From Afifella aestuarii (GTDB lineage Bacteria; Pseudomonadota; Alphaproteobacteria; Rhizobiales; Afifellaceae), in NCBI RefSeq assembly GCF_004023665.1, contig NZ_SAUF01000001.1:682001-746000 (forward strand): DNA of 64,000 nt, read 5' to 3'. Positions 1 through 8,607 of the stretch are shown one piece after another. How positions within the stretch are numbered: the first letter of the stretch is position 1; each line of letters begins with the position of its first letter. The position numbers and the translations under genes were made by a program. The notes below the pieces were generated by a model. That model did not search any database, was not told the DNA's origin, and worked only from the letters and a program-made list of their open reading frames with translations.

Positions 1-307
1 CAACGTGCCCGAGTTCACCCATATAGCAAGTATGTGTGCCGTTGCGAGTTAGAACAATCAGGGATTTAGGCGACTCCAGTTCGCAGAGACTCTCCTATGA
101 CGAAATACTCGCTTGCTGCGCGGCAAACTAAGCTTTTTCGTCCTGGCTAATTGAAAAGGATGGATAGGCGGCCCGCGTCTGGAAAGCGTTGCGCGAACAG
201 ATGTCGCACAAAGTAAGCTTGCATATCGAGCGTCTTCATCGCGAACTCGAGATCGGCCGTACGTCGGCAACGTCGGCTATCCTCGGCGAGTTTGGCAAGG
301 TCCCAGT
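1..307. other. Left edge, no confident gene
   Basis: I see no gene here that I can support. A short open frame at 189-386 has an amphipathic start around residues 5-20, but nothing I recognise. It overlaps the better-supported 37-residue frame that begins at 308. The stretch belongs to the integrated element whose right edge lies near 3064, so fragmentary genes would not be surprising. Confidence 0.4.
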
Positions 308-421
308 ATGGCCCGAAGCAAACAATACAATGCGAGTTCCATCCAGAACGTCAGCCGGGATACAGAGAGACTACGCGACTATCTGATGAGGATCATTCGC
401 GACGATATTCGAGAGCAGTAA
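308..421 (+). CDS. Small hypothetical protein (37 aa)
   Basis: This is a short frame of 37 codons. It starts at an ATG preceded by AAGG with about seven bases of spacing and ends in TAA at 419-421. The product is polar. Its C-terminal half (residues 17-37, rich in Arg, Asp, Glu, Leu and Ile) looks like a charged amphipathic helix. It lies 32 bases upstream of the next gene and could share its message. No family is recognised. The call rests on the ribosome binding site and the helix-like composition only. It could instead be the tail of a frameshifted longer gene, because the frame at 189-386 has similar composition. Confidence 0.35.
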   Translation: MARSKQYNASSIQNVSRDTERLRDYLMRIIRDDIREQ

Positions 422-453
422 GAGCGCGCGGGCAAAGGCTGAGGGGTCGGACC

Positions 454-1347
454 ATGGCAACACACTTGAGCAACGACGCCGAGATCACTGAACAGGTTCG
501 AAAGGCGTGGTTGTGGGTCAAGGACATTCCACTGGTGATCGATGACGAGAACATCGCTCGCTTCTACGATGCGATCGTGCGTCCGGTATTCAAGGACGGG
601 GCGCGAACCATTCGTCTCACCAAGGAGCAGAGCGAGGACGTCCAAACGAGCTTCATGGGCACGGTGCGTGGTGGCTTGTCCGGTCTTTTCGGTATGTTCA
701 CCGCTGAAGCCGAGGGCAGCGCGCAACGGGAGAAGACAAAAGGTTCGAAACTGGGGAGCGAGCAGGAACTGGTGCTCGAGCCGATCAGCACGTCGCATCG
801 CCAGCTTGAACAGTTGATCGTCTACTACTCGCTGCTGCATCCAGAGCGCCTGCTCGTTGGCGACCATACCGCGCTTCTCGACTGGCATGACAGACACCTC
901 GCCCAAAGTCTGCCCCGAGCCCTCTGTTTGATGGACCTGCCGCCCGGGCTGCGCTTCATCCCGATGGCCGCCGAGTTCGAGAACGGCAAAGTGCAGCGGC
1001 TTTTCCAGGATCTGGCGAGAAAGGCCGGCCGGGAGCTACCAGCGTATGATCGGGACCGGAAGGTAGCTTATTGGCTAAGCCTGACCGAACTCGCGGAGCC
1101 CGCCCGGGCCGCCGAAGTTATCGAAGAGGCTTCTGCTGAGCACGGAAGGATCGAGTGGATCGATTTTCGCGTGGTGCTCGATGGGACTGGTCGCTCGGTG
1201 CATCTTCATCTTGAGTCCCGCGGCCGCTACTTCACTGGCGCCTTCGCATACATGGTAATTCGCCGTGTCGTCGGTCACGGCCTTCGCCTCGTCGGAACGC
1301 TCAAGGACGGCCCTGATGTGAATGTCCTAGCAATTTACGAAAAGTGA
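454..1347 (+). CDS. Hypothetical protein of the integrated element
   Basis: This encodes a 297-residue soluble-looking protein that I do not recognise. I chose the ATG at 454 because GAGGGG lies just upstream. The frame stays open further 5', but that extension is Arg-rich and unlike the rest. A Gly-rich stretch around residues 66-80 is followed by a charged segment. The C-terminal third alternates beta-like and helical segments and ends in a basic tail. There is no clear signal peptide or membrane segment. The gene lies between the window edge and the broken integrase, inside the presumed genomic island, so it is probably cargo. Function is unknown. Confidence 0.65.
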   Translation: MATHLSNDAEITEQVRKAWLWVKDIPLVIDDENIARFYDAIVRPVFKDGARTIRLTKEQSEDVQTSFMGTVRGGLSGLFGMFTAEAEGSAQREKTKGSKLGSEQELVLEPISTSHRQLEQLIVYYSLLHPERLLVGDHTALLDWHDRHLAQSLPRALCLMDLPPGLRFIPMAAEFENGKVQRLFQDLARKAGRELPAYDRDRKVAYWLSLTELAEPARAAEVIEEASAEHGRIEWIDFRVVLDGTGRSVHLHLESRGRYFTGAFAYMVIRRVVGHGLRLVGTLKDGPDVNVLAIYEK

Positions 1348-1518
1348 AGTGGTCAACGAGTGTTCCGACGGGGCAGGCCCCTGTTCTGCTATCGTGGAGG
1401 TCAGGAACCGGCTACGCGCTGCTGTAGTTCAACCCACTTTCGTGGCAAAGCGCTCTGTAGGCCGATATAAAATAGTGACTAGACTAGGGTCGAGATGCTT
1501 TAGGTCATGGTCCATAAT

Positions 1519-2841
1519 CTACGTGGCCAGCTTGGATTCGGTGAGCATTAGCTCGATCGCATTTTGCCGGGACTGCCGATCCAGCGTGTAGGTGTTCCGC
1601 CTAAATTCGGCACCTTCGAGCAGCGCTTTTACATAGCCTGACACGGTGTCCGCGGCCATGATCAGCGTCGAGTCGAGCGTGTGGACGTATTTGCTTGTGA
1701 CCGACCCTTTGGCGTGCCCGATCAGCGCAGCGATTGTGATCTCGGTGAAGCCCAGGTCGTTGGCAATGCTCGCGAAACTGTGCCGCAGCACGTGAGGCGT
1801 CACATCCCAGAGCGGCGTGTCCTTGAACAGTTTCTTCCATCTCTGCGGAAAATTCCCAACCGCGTTGTCGAAGCCATGGCCGGGAAAGACGTACGTTCCG
1901 GTTCTGTGTGGTCGTTCCTTCTCCAGATGTTCCACGACCGGAAGGCCCACCGGGCAAACTGAGGAGCCTTCCTTGCTGTCGACCAGTCGCAGGCAGTTGC
2001 CCTCAAGATCGACCTCGCTCCATTTGAGGTTGACGATTTCTCCGCGCCGGCAGCCGGTCAGCGTAATGAGCCTGAGGATCTCGGCATGTATTCTGTAGCG
2101 GTCGCTTTGCTGAGCCCGGCGAAGGATATCTCCCAAAGCACGGTACTCAGCTTAGCTGAGGCGACGATCGCGAACCTGGTACTTTGGCTTGCGGAGCCCA
2201 TGGGTGGGATTCTGCTCGATCACGCCAGCCTCGACTGCGTATGAGAAGATGCCGCCAAGCAGACCCATAGTCCGGATCGCGGTTCCGCGACCGCCGCGAA
2301 CGATGGCCTTGCCGCGCAGCTTTTCGGTTTTCATGGTCACGCGTGTCTTGCCGGCGATGATGTCCTTCATCAGATTGTTCATGTCCGGCTTGGTGATGTC
2401 CCGCACACGTCGTGTCCCTAAGAGGGGAATGATGTGCCTGCGGATACGGCCGACATCGGTGGCGATGGTGGTGTCCTTCTTCGGCCGGCCGCCTTTTCCC
2501 AAGATAAGGCCGGCCTCCATATCGGCAATGTACTGTTCGCAGAGTTGCTTGATGGTCAGCGCCTTTCGGTCTTCCTCGCGCTCTTCGGCAGGGTCGCTGC
2601 CATGAGCGACCTGTCCGAGCAGGGCCTTGGCTTCACGGCGCGCGGTCTCGGGTGCCCAGACGCCATGAAGGCCGATCGTGTAGCGACGTGAACGGCCACG
2701 AGAGCGGTACTGGACGATGTAACTGCGCTTGCCCGAGGGATAGACGCGAAGACCGAAGCCCGGTAATTCGTCGTCCCAGACGACGTGACCTTTGCTCTGT
2801 GGCTCGGCGGTCTCTACAAACCTTTTGGTCAGTTTGGCCAT
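1519..2841 (-). pseudogene. Tyrosine recombinase/integrase, broken by an in-frame stop
   Basis: This is a phage- or island-type integrase of about 440 codons. Reading leftward from the ATG at 2841 (GGGAG upstream), the first 229 codons give the DUF4102-like N-terminal domain and the SAM-like DNA-binding domain. A TAA at 2154-2152 then interrupts the frame. The same frame continues beyond it with the catalytic domain: an Arg in a TGCRRGE segment, an HVLRH box, an IGHA segment and the nucleophile Tyr in SKYVHT. No frame change separates the halves. The residue before AEYRAL is expected to be acidic, so a single GAA to TAA change explains the break. All catalytic residues lie after the stop, so the truncated product should be inactive. 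A downstream TTG at 2136 could in principle start the catalytic half alone. The gene lies about 180 bases from the tRNA fragment it probably used as attachment site. Confidence 0.85.
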
Positions 2842-3019
2842 GCTCCCGTCCCTCGGAAGCCCCGATTTCGAGTAAGCACCACGCAAGCACGCGTGCGGAA
2901 ATCAAGGCGTATTCTCGGATAGAGACTTCGGAGAGCGGATTCTGAAAATCAATATATTTCAGTTGGTTATCGTGCTCTGGTGTGCCCTATCGTGCAATTC
3001 GGATAGGCCCTTAGACCAG

Positions 3020-3064
3020 CTCCGAAGGCAGAGGTCACAGGTTCGAATCCTGTCGGGTGCGCCA
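3020..3064 (+). repeat. tRNA-Arg(CCG) 3' fragment, probable attachment-site remnant (attR)
   Basis: The segment reads as the 3' half of a tRNA: a CTCCGAA anticodon loop (anticodon CCG), the 3' strand of the anticodon stem, a variable region, a T arm with ACAGG/CCTGT around TTCGAAT, the acceptor 3' strand CGGGTGC, a discriminator G and CCA. The bases just 5' of the anticodon loop cannot pair with the GGCAG stem, and no proper D arm precedes it, so this is not an intact tRNA. Tyrosine recombinases commonly use such 3' ends and leave a copy at the distal end of the element. The orientation implies that the element lies to the left, and that the intact tRNA lies left of the window. Confidence 0.75.
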
Positions 3065-3834
3065 TCGCGGATGCGTTTACGGCATTTACCGCTGTTTCAG
3101 ACCGTTGCCGGCGCCCGCGCTGTAAGGGATGCCGCTTCGACAGGTGGTGCGCCGGAGTCCATCTGCGTCTCGGACGCGCACTGCGCCACGCTTGGAGAGG
3201 CGCGGCAAAGGCGTCTGCGCTCCCATTTGTTGATGTATCTCGATCACGCGTTCGACGGGCTTTTCGAGGCCCGGCGATCGAGCGCGGTCACCTCGATCGC
3301 GCAGACCGGTTGTCGCTCAAAGCCTATTCAGGGGCCTGATCCGGGAAGGGGCTGAGCGGTTCTTGCTCCCCCTGCCTTTCGGGCTCCCGCGCCCTTCACC
3401 GACAGCTTCACCCAGGATGTGCGCCGGACGCTGAGGCACGCGCGCTCGGGCATGCGCGCTCGGCAGTCGCATGCGTCAGCCTTTGCCTGCTCTCTGCGGT
3501 GCAAACCCCGGATTTTGACACCCGTCCATGTCAGTCCAATTTGTACGACATGATTGTGCGTAGATTTAAAATCAAAATGTATCGTTATATAATGTTTGTA
3601 TCTATTCCTAAATATAAGACTTCTTTCTATATTATATCCTTATAAATTACATATCGTGACCGGTTAAATTCACATAGCCGGCTACGATTTGCGGTCTATT
3701 CAAAAATGTTCTACCTGTAGATGCAGATCGAGTAGTAATGCGGCCATTAATCCTCTCGCAATAATTGTTGTCTAGCGCTGAGGACGACGTGCGGCAATTT
3801 GCTCGCCTCCCACCAAACAAGGAAGACGACCGCG
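3065..3834. other. Long intergenic leader upstream of the RTX gene
   Basis: No gene is supported here. The first half is ordinary GC-rich DNA beyond the presumed island junction. From about 3540 to 3780 the sequence becomes conspicuously AT-rich, with many TpA steps, quite unlike the surroundings. This is probably the promoter region of the RTX gene and a possible site for an AT-rich-DNA-binding regulator. Similar AT-rich patches precede several secreted-protein and polysaccharide genes later in the window. Confidence 0.5.
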
Positions 3835-6800
3835 ATGGCAATTATCAACGGCAGCAACAACGACGACACCCTCCAAGGAACGGCTTTTGCCGACACCATC
3901 TACGGTCTAGAGGGTGCCGATTCGATCTCGGCGCTTGAGAGCAGCGATGACATCCGGGTGGTTGCCGATGCCGTAGGTGGCGGCGACACCATTGATGGTG
4001 GCGACGGGACGGACACTGCGCGGCTTGATGCGACCGGCATAGCCGCAGCTGTGGATTTCACGTGGGTCGATGGGGGCACCAGCCTCATGACGTCCGGCGC
4101 CGACACGCTGGCGAGCCTCACCACTGTCGAGCGCTTCGACATCTCAACATCTGGCGATTTTGATGATTCAATCGCAACCGGCACCGGGGGCGATACGATT
4201 TCGACCGGCGAAGGCGCCGATTCGATCGATGCCGGAGATGGCAATGACCGTATCAGTGTCATCGCCGATGTGAGCGGCGGTGACAGCATCGACGGCGGCG
4301 TCGGCACCGATACGCTGACGCTCAACGCGAGTGCGCTCTTGACCGACGTCGACTTCGTCTGGGGCGATACCGTTTCCAGCGTCATGACGGCTGGGGCCGG
4401 GGCCGATACCCTTGCAACGATCGACAACGTCGAGACCTTCAACATCACCACCGGCAGCGGTGCGGATTCCATCATCACTGGCGACGGAGGCGACACGATC
4501 GTCAGTGGTGACGATGACGATACCATTGCCTCTGGTGCCGGGAGCGACACGATTTCGGCCGGCAACGGCGCTGATTCGATCGATGCCGGTGCGGGCTTCG
4601 ACACGATCACGGTTCTGGCGGGTGATGGCGACAGCATCGACGGCGGTGCCGAGACCGATCTCCTCTACTTGAACGCCAGCGGGCAGGCTGGGCCCGTCAT
4701 TTTCACCGGCGATAGCGTCAATGGCGGCGAGATGACCGATGCGGCCGGGACGACGACGCTTTCGACCGCCGAAAACATCGAACAGTTTTATGTGACAGGC
4801 ACCTCGGACGCCGATACGCTCAACGGTGGCACCAATGCCGACACGCTAATCGGCGGGGCTGGAGCAGACAGCATCCTCGGCGGCGACGGGGCCGATTCGA
4901 TCCAGGGCGGGGCTGACGACGATTCCATCTTTGGTGGGGCGGGCAACGACCGGATCGATGCCGGTGACGGCGCCGATTCGGTCGATGGTGGTGCCGACAA
5001 CGACACCATCATCGTGGCTGCCGGGGGAGGTGACAGCATCGACGGCGGCGATGGCAGCGACCTTCTCTATCTTGATGCCAGCGCACAGACTGGCCCGGTT
5101 ATCTTTACGGGCGATAGCGTCGACGGCGGCGAGATGACCGATGCTGGTGGTACGACGACGCTCGCGACCGCAGAGAGCATCGAAGCCTTCTTTGTGACAG
5201 GTACGGCCAACGGTGACACGCTCAATGGCGGCACCGATGCGGACACTTTGGAAGGTGCAGCCGGAGCGGACAGCATTCTTGGCGGCGATGGTGCCGATTC
5301 CATCAATGGCGGTGCCGATGACGATTCTCTCTTCGGTGGTGCGGGTGCTGACCGGATCGTGACCGGAACGGGTGCCGATTCCGTCGATGGCGGTGCCGAC
5401 GACGATGTCATCACCGTGCTTGCCGGGAGTGGCGACAGTATCGATGGCGGTGACGGCGTGGACACCGTTTACATCAGCGCGGAAGGCGGGGCCGGCGTCG
5501 GGCTCGAAATGAGCTTCGACGGGTCCAACGTGGCCACCGTGACCGACGGAGCGGACACGCTTGCGACGTTCGCAAACGTCGAAGCGTTCAATGTTACCGG
5601 CAGCACCACGGCAGCCGATACGCTCGATGGCGGCGCCGGCAACGACACCCTCGACGGCAATGGGGGCGCCGATACGCTCGATGGCGGTGGCGGCAACGAT
5701 TATCTTTACGGTGACATCGGCGACGATTCGCTCATCGGCGGGGCCGGGAACGACTACCTCTACGGCGATGTGGGCGTGGATACGCTCGAAGGTGGTGACG
5801 GGAACGACACGCTCATCGGCGGCGATGGTGCCGACAGCCTGAGCGGCGATGCCGGCAACGACTCGATCGCCGGCGGCATTGATAACGACGTTATCTTCGG
5901 CGGGGTCGGGACGGACACTCTCAACGGCAATGACGGCGACGACACGATCTCCGGCGGCGATGATAACGACACGATCAACGGTGGTGACGGTGCCGATAGT
6001 CTCCTCGGTGATGCGGGGAACGATTCGATCACCACGGGTGCCGGTACGGATACGGTCGATGCCGGAGCCGGCAACGACTTTGTGTCCGTGACGGTCGAGG
6101 GTAGCGACAGCATCGCTGGTGGCGACAGCATCGATCTTGGGGATGGAACCGACACGGTCTCTTTGGGGACCTCGGTCACTGGAGCGCTGACCTTTAGTGT
6201 CGATAACATGAATGTCGCCACGTTCAGCGAGGGTGCCACAACCCTTGCGACGACGGAAAATGCCGAGAGCTACATTGTCTATGGCTGGTCGGGCGACGAT
6301 ACGTTGAGCGGCGGCAGCGCGGCCGATACGTTGCGCGGCAATGACGGTGCCGACAGTCTCGTCGGCAATGGCGGCAACGACCGGCTCTACGGCCTAAACG
6401 GCGACGACACGCTCTCCGGCGGTGCCGGGGCCGACACCCTCGATGGGGGCGCCGACTTGGACGTGATCTCCGGTGGCGACGGTGCCGATTCCATCTCGGG
6501 TGGAGCCGGTGCCGATACGCTGACCGGCGGTGCCGGCAACGACACGTTCTCGGGTTTTGCCTCCGAGCTCAACGGTGACACCATCACCGACTTCGGTCTG
6601 GGTGACGTCATCTCGGTGCAGCTACTGGGCGGCGAAACCATCGACTCGTTGGAGTACAGCAGTGGTTCGCTGACGATCAACGTCAATGGCGGCAGCACGC
6701 CCCAGGTCATCATCGACGTGCCGGATGATCTGAACGCCAGCTATTTCTCGTTCACCGGCGGAACGATTTCCTACAAAATGCCGGGTGGTGGCCCGTCTGG

Positions 6801-7638
6801 CCCGACGCCGCCGGTCGGTACGGACGAAGACGATGATCTCCAAGGGTCGGATAATTCGGAATCGATCGCTGGCGGTCTCGGGGCCGATACGATCGAAGGC
6901 GGCGGCGGTGCCGATACGCTTTTCTCCGGTGACGGCGACGATCTGTCCTTCGGCGGTGACGGCGACGATCTGATGTTCGGCGGCAACGGCAACGACACGG
7001 CGGCCGGCGGCGAAGGCAACGACCAGATGTATGGCGGTGCCGGCGACGATGAGCAGGCCGGCGGTGCGGGCAACGACTTCATCGGTGGCGGGACCGGCAA
7101 CGATCTCGGCTTCGGTGCGGCCGGGCAGGACGTGCTCTTCGGTGCCGACGGGGCCGATACGACCTATGGCGGTGACGATGACGACACGAGCTATGGCGGC
7201 AACGAAGACGATGTACTTCTCTCCGGCAACGGCAACGACGTCTCTGGCGGTGGGCTCGGAAACGACGAGCTTGGCGCCGGTGCTGGCAACGACACCATCT
7301 ATGGCGGTGCCGGCAACGATACGATCTTCGCCTCCGACGGTGCCGATGTCGCCTATGGCGGCGCGGGCGATGACGTCATCTATCTCGGGGCCGATGACGG
7401 GGCGCAGGACATTTATGTCTCCGTCGCCGACAATGGTTCGGACATCGTCTGGGGCTTCGAGAACGGCACCGATCTCATCAACCTGACGGGATCGGGCTTT
7501 GGAAGCTTCGCCGATGTGCAAGGGTCGATCGGCAGCGATGCGGCTGGGAACGCCACGATCGATCTGGGCGACGGCGACATTCTGACCCTCGTCGGGGTCA
7601 ACGCCGCCGATCTCGATCAGGCTGACTTCCAGTTCTGA
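3835..7638 (+). CDS. Large RTX calcium-binding repeat protein, probable type I secretion substrate
   Basis: This encodes a 1267-residue acidic protein made almost entirely of glycine- and aspartate-rich nonapeptide repeats of the GGxGxDxLx type, which fold into calcium-binding parallel beta-rolls. I start it at 3835 because AAGGAAG lies eight bases upstream. The N-terminal two thirds alternate RTX blocks with non-RTX segments. Two blocks (from about 4630 and 5032) are close copies with a period of 402 bases (134 residues), and the next block opens in the same phase at about 5434. A linker without repeats (about residues 900-1000) ends in a Gly/Pro-rich hinge, followed by a second dense RTX array. 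The last 60 residues are non-repetitive and end in DFQF, as is common for C-terminal type I secretion signals. No enzymatic domain is visible and no ABC/membrane-fusion exporter lies in the window. It could be an adhesin, S-layer-like or matrix protein. Confidence 0.85.
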   Translation: MAIINGSNNDDTLQGTAFADTIYGLEGADSISALESSDDIRVVADAVGGGDTIDGGDGTDTARLDATGIAAAVDFTWVDGGTSLMTSGADTLASLTTVERFDISTSGDFDDSIATGTGGDTISTGEGADSIDAGDGNDRISVIADVSGGDSIDGGVGTDTLTLNASALLTDVDFVWGDTVSSVMTAGAGADTLATIDNVETFNITTGSGADSIITGDGGDTIVSGDDDDTIASGAGSDTISAGNGADSIDAGAGFDTITVLAGDGDSIDGGAETDLLYLNASGQAGPVIFTGDSVNGGEMTDAAGTTTLSTAENIEQFYVTGTSDADTLNGGTNADTLIGGAGADSILGGDGADSIQGGADDDSIFGGAGNDRIDAGDGADSVDGGADNDTIIVAAGGGDSIDGGDGSDLLYLDASAQTGPVIFTGDSVDGGEMTDAGGTTTLATAESIEAFFVTGTANGDTLNGGTDADTLEGAAGADSILGGDGADSINGGADDDSLFGGAGADRIVTGTGADSVDGGADDDVITVLAGSGDSIDGGDGVDTVYISAEGGAGVGLEMSFDGSNVATVTDGADTLATFANVEAFNVTGSTTAADTLDGGAGNDTLDGNGGADTLDGGGGNDYLYGDIGDDSLIGGAGNDYLYGDVGVDTLEGGDGNDTLIGGDGADSLSGDAGNDSIAGGIDNDVIFGGVGTDTLNGNDGDDTISGGDDNDTINGGDGADSLLGDAGNDSITTGAGTDTVDAGAGNDFVSVTVEGSDSIAGGDSIDLGDGTDTVSLGTSVTGALTFSVDNMNVATFSEGATTLATTENAESYIVYGWSGDDTLSGGSAADTLRGNDGADSLVGNGGNDRLYGLNGDDTLSGGAGADTLDGGADLDVISGGDGADSISGGAGADTLTGGAGNDTFSGFASELNGDTITDFGLGDVISVQLLGGETIDSLEYSSGSLTINVNGGSTPQVIIDVPDDLNASYFSFTGGTISYKMPGGGPSGPTPPVGTDEDDDLQGSDNSESIAGGLGADTIEGGGGADTLFSGDGDDLSFGGDGDDLMFGGNGNDTAAGGEGNDQMYGGAGDDEQAGGAGNDFIGGGTGNDLGFGAAGQDVLFGADGADTTYGGDDDDTSYGGNEDDVLLSGNGNDVSGGGLGNDELGAGAGNDTIYGGAGNDTIFASDGADVAYGGAGDDVIYLGADDGAQDIYVSVADNGSDIVWGFENGTDLINLTGSGFGSFADVQGSIGSDAAGNATIDLGDGDILTLVGVNAADLDQADFQF

Positions 7639-7663
7639 TCGGCTGATACCGACATCAACGCTT

Positions 7664-7709
7664 AAAAGCGGCCCGGGGATGAGATCCATCCCCGGGCCGT
7701 TCGCTTTTG
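7664..7709 (+). terminator. Rho-independent terminator after the RTX gene
   Basis: A very stable GC stem (CGGCCCGGGGA paired with TCCCCGGGCCG) is flanked by AAAAGCG on the left and CGCTTTT on the right, so the T-rich arm also pairs. It lies about 25 bases after the RTX stop. Its symmetry means it may also end transcripts arriving leftward from the convergent kinase gene. Confidence 0.8.
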
Positions 7710-7770
7710 TGCGGCGGGTGTTTTTCGGGCGCGTGAGCTATTCGCTCGCGCCTATTCGCTTGGTTCGGGC

Positions 7771-8607
7771 CTATTCGCTTCGCTGGGGGAAGCCGCCTTC
7801 GTGGAGGCAGGTGGCGCTGGCGCGGCTTATGCCGGCCCTGGCCGCCTCCGCGTCGTCGGCGCCTTGAAGGCGCGCCACCAGGAAGCCTGCGATGAAACTG
7901 TCGCCAGCGCCCGTCGTGTCGACGGGGCTGATCGGCTCGGCCGGCAGATGCAGGCTGCGGCTTGGGGAAATCACGGAGGCGCCCTCGGCCCCGCGCGTGA
8001 CGACGACGAGGCCTGCGCCTTTTTCGAGCAGGTCTTTGCCGAGCGTTTCTGCGGCCTGTGGTGATCCCGGCCGCGAGCAGAAGACGATGTCGAGGGCGTC
8101 GGGCGTCAGGTGCTCCGGCGCGTTGTTGACCGACAGATCCTGCGAGAGCGAGCAGCCGGCCGCCTTGAGGCGCCGCTTCAGCGCACCGCCATCGTCGAAC
8201 CAGCCGATATGGATATGCGCGGCTTCAAGAAGACGCTCAAACGCCGCCTCGCTCGGCCGGTAGCCGGCGCAGGCGCCGAAATCCTCAAGCGCGATGATGC
8301 GTTCGCCTTTGTCCGTCACATGCACCTCGGTGACGGAAGTCGGCTTTTCCCGGCGGACGAGGAAGCTCGTATCGACGCCGTTGCGATGAAGCTCGCGGGC
8401 GATGATGTCGCCATTGTCGTCGCGCCCGACGGCGCCGAAATAGGCGGAGGGCAGGCCCAAGATCTGGGCCTGCACCGCGACATTCACGGCATTGCCGCCG
8501 GCAAGCCGCACCGAGGGGTGGAAGCCGGCGCCTTCGTCCGGCTTCGCCCCGATTTCGTCGATGCAATTGTCACCGACGGCTGCAAGCCATGGCTCAGTAT
8601 TCGACAC
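7771..8607 (-). CDS. PfkB-family sugar kinase, FrlD-like (fructoselysine 6-kinase type)
   Basis: This is a 278-residue ribokinase/PfkB-family kinase. The N-terminal GGNAVNVA signature is at residues 37-44. The C-terminal DTTGAGDSF signature is at about 230-238, with the catalytic base at Asp236. The length fits the family. Its 5' end overlaps the upstream SIS-domain gene by 14 bases, so the two are translationally coupled. In the fructoselysine pathway FrlD phosphorylates the Amadori compound at O-6 and FrlB then splits the product. The neighbouring FrlB-like and FrlC-like genes make this assignment more likely than a generic fructokinase. The exact substrate (fructosyl-lysine, another fructosyl-amino acid or an opine) cannot be read from the sequence. 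Confidence 0.82.
   Translation of the reverse strand: MSNTEPWLAAVGDNCIDEIGAKPDEGAGFHPSVRLAGGNAVNVAVQAQILGLPSAYFGAVGRDDNGDIIARELHRNGVDTSFLVRREKPTSVTEVHVTDKGERIIALEDFGACAGYRPSEAAFERLLEAAHIHIGWFDDGGALKRRLKAAGCSLSQDLSVNNAPEHLTPDALDIVFCSRPGSPQAAETLGKDLLEKGAGLVVVTRGAEGASVISPSRSLHLPAEPISPVDTTGAGDSFIAGFLVARLQGADDAEAARAGISRASATCLHEGGFPQRSE

Noticed and set aside
2987-3064. A complete tRNA gene ending at 3064
   Set aside because: The 3' half is a clean tRNA-Arg(CCG), but the bases before the anticodon loop cannot form the anticodon stem with GGCAG and no D stem precedes it. I treat it as an attachment-site remnant.
4200-6550. CRISPR-like or tandem DNA repeat array
   Set aside because: The repeats are imperfect, lie in a coding frame and follow the nonapeptide RTX pattern, with no separate spacers.
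3900-7689. Long open frames antisense to the RTX gene
   Set aside because: They are mirror images of the Gly/Asp-repeat codons, rich in Pro, Ser and Ala without domains, and the sense strand has a clear ribosome binding site and repeat pattern.
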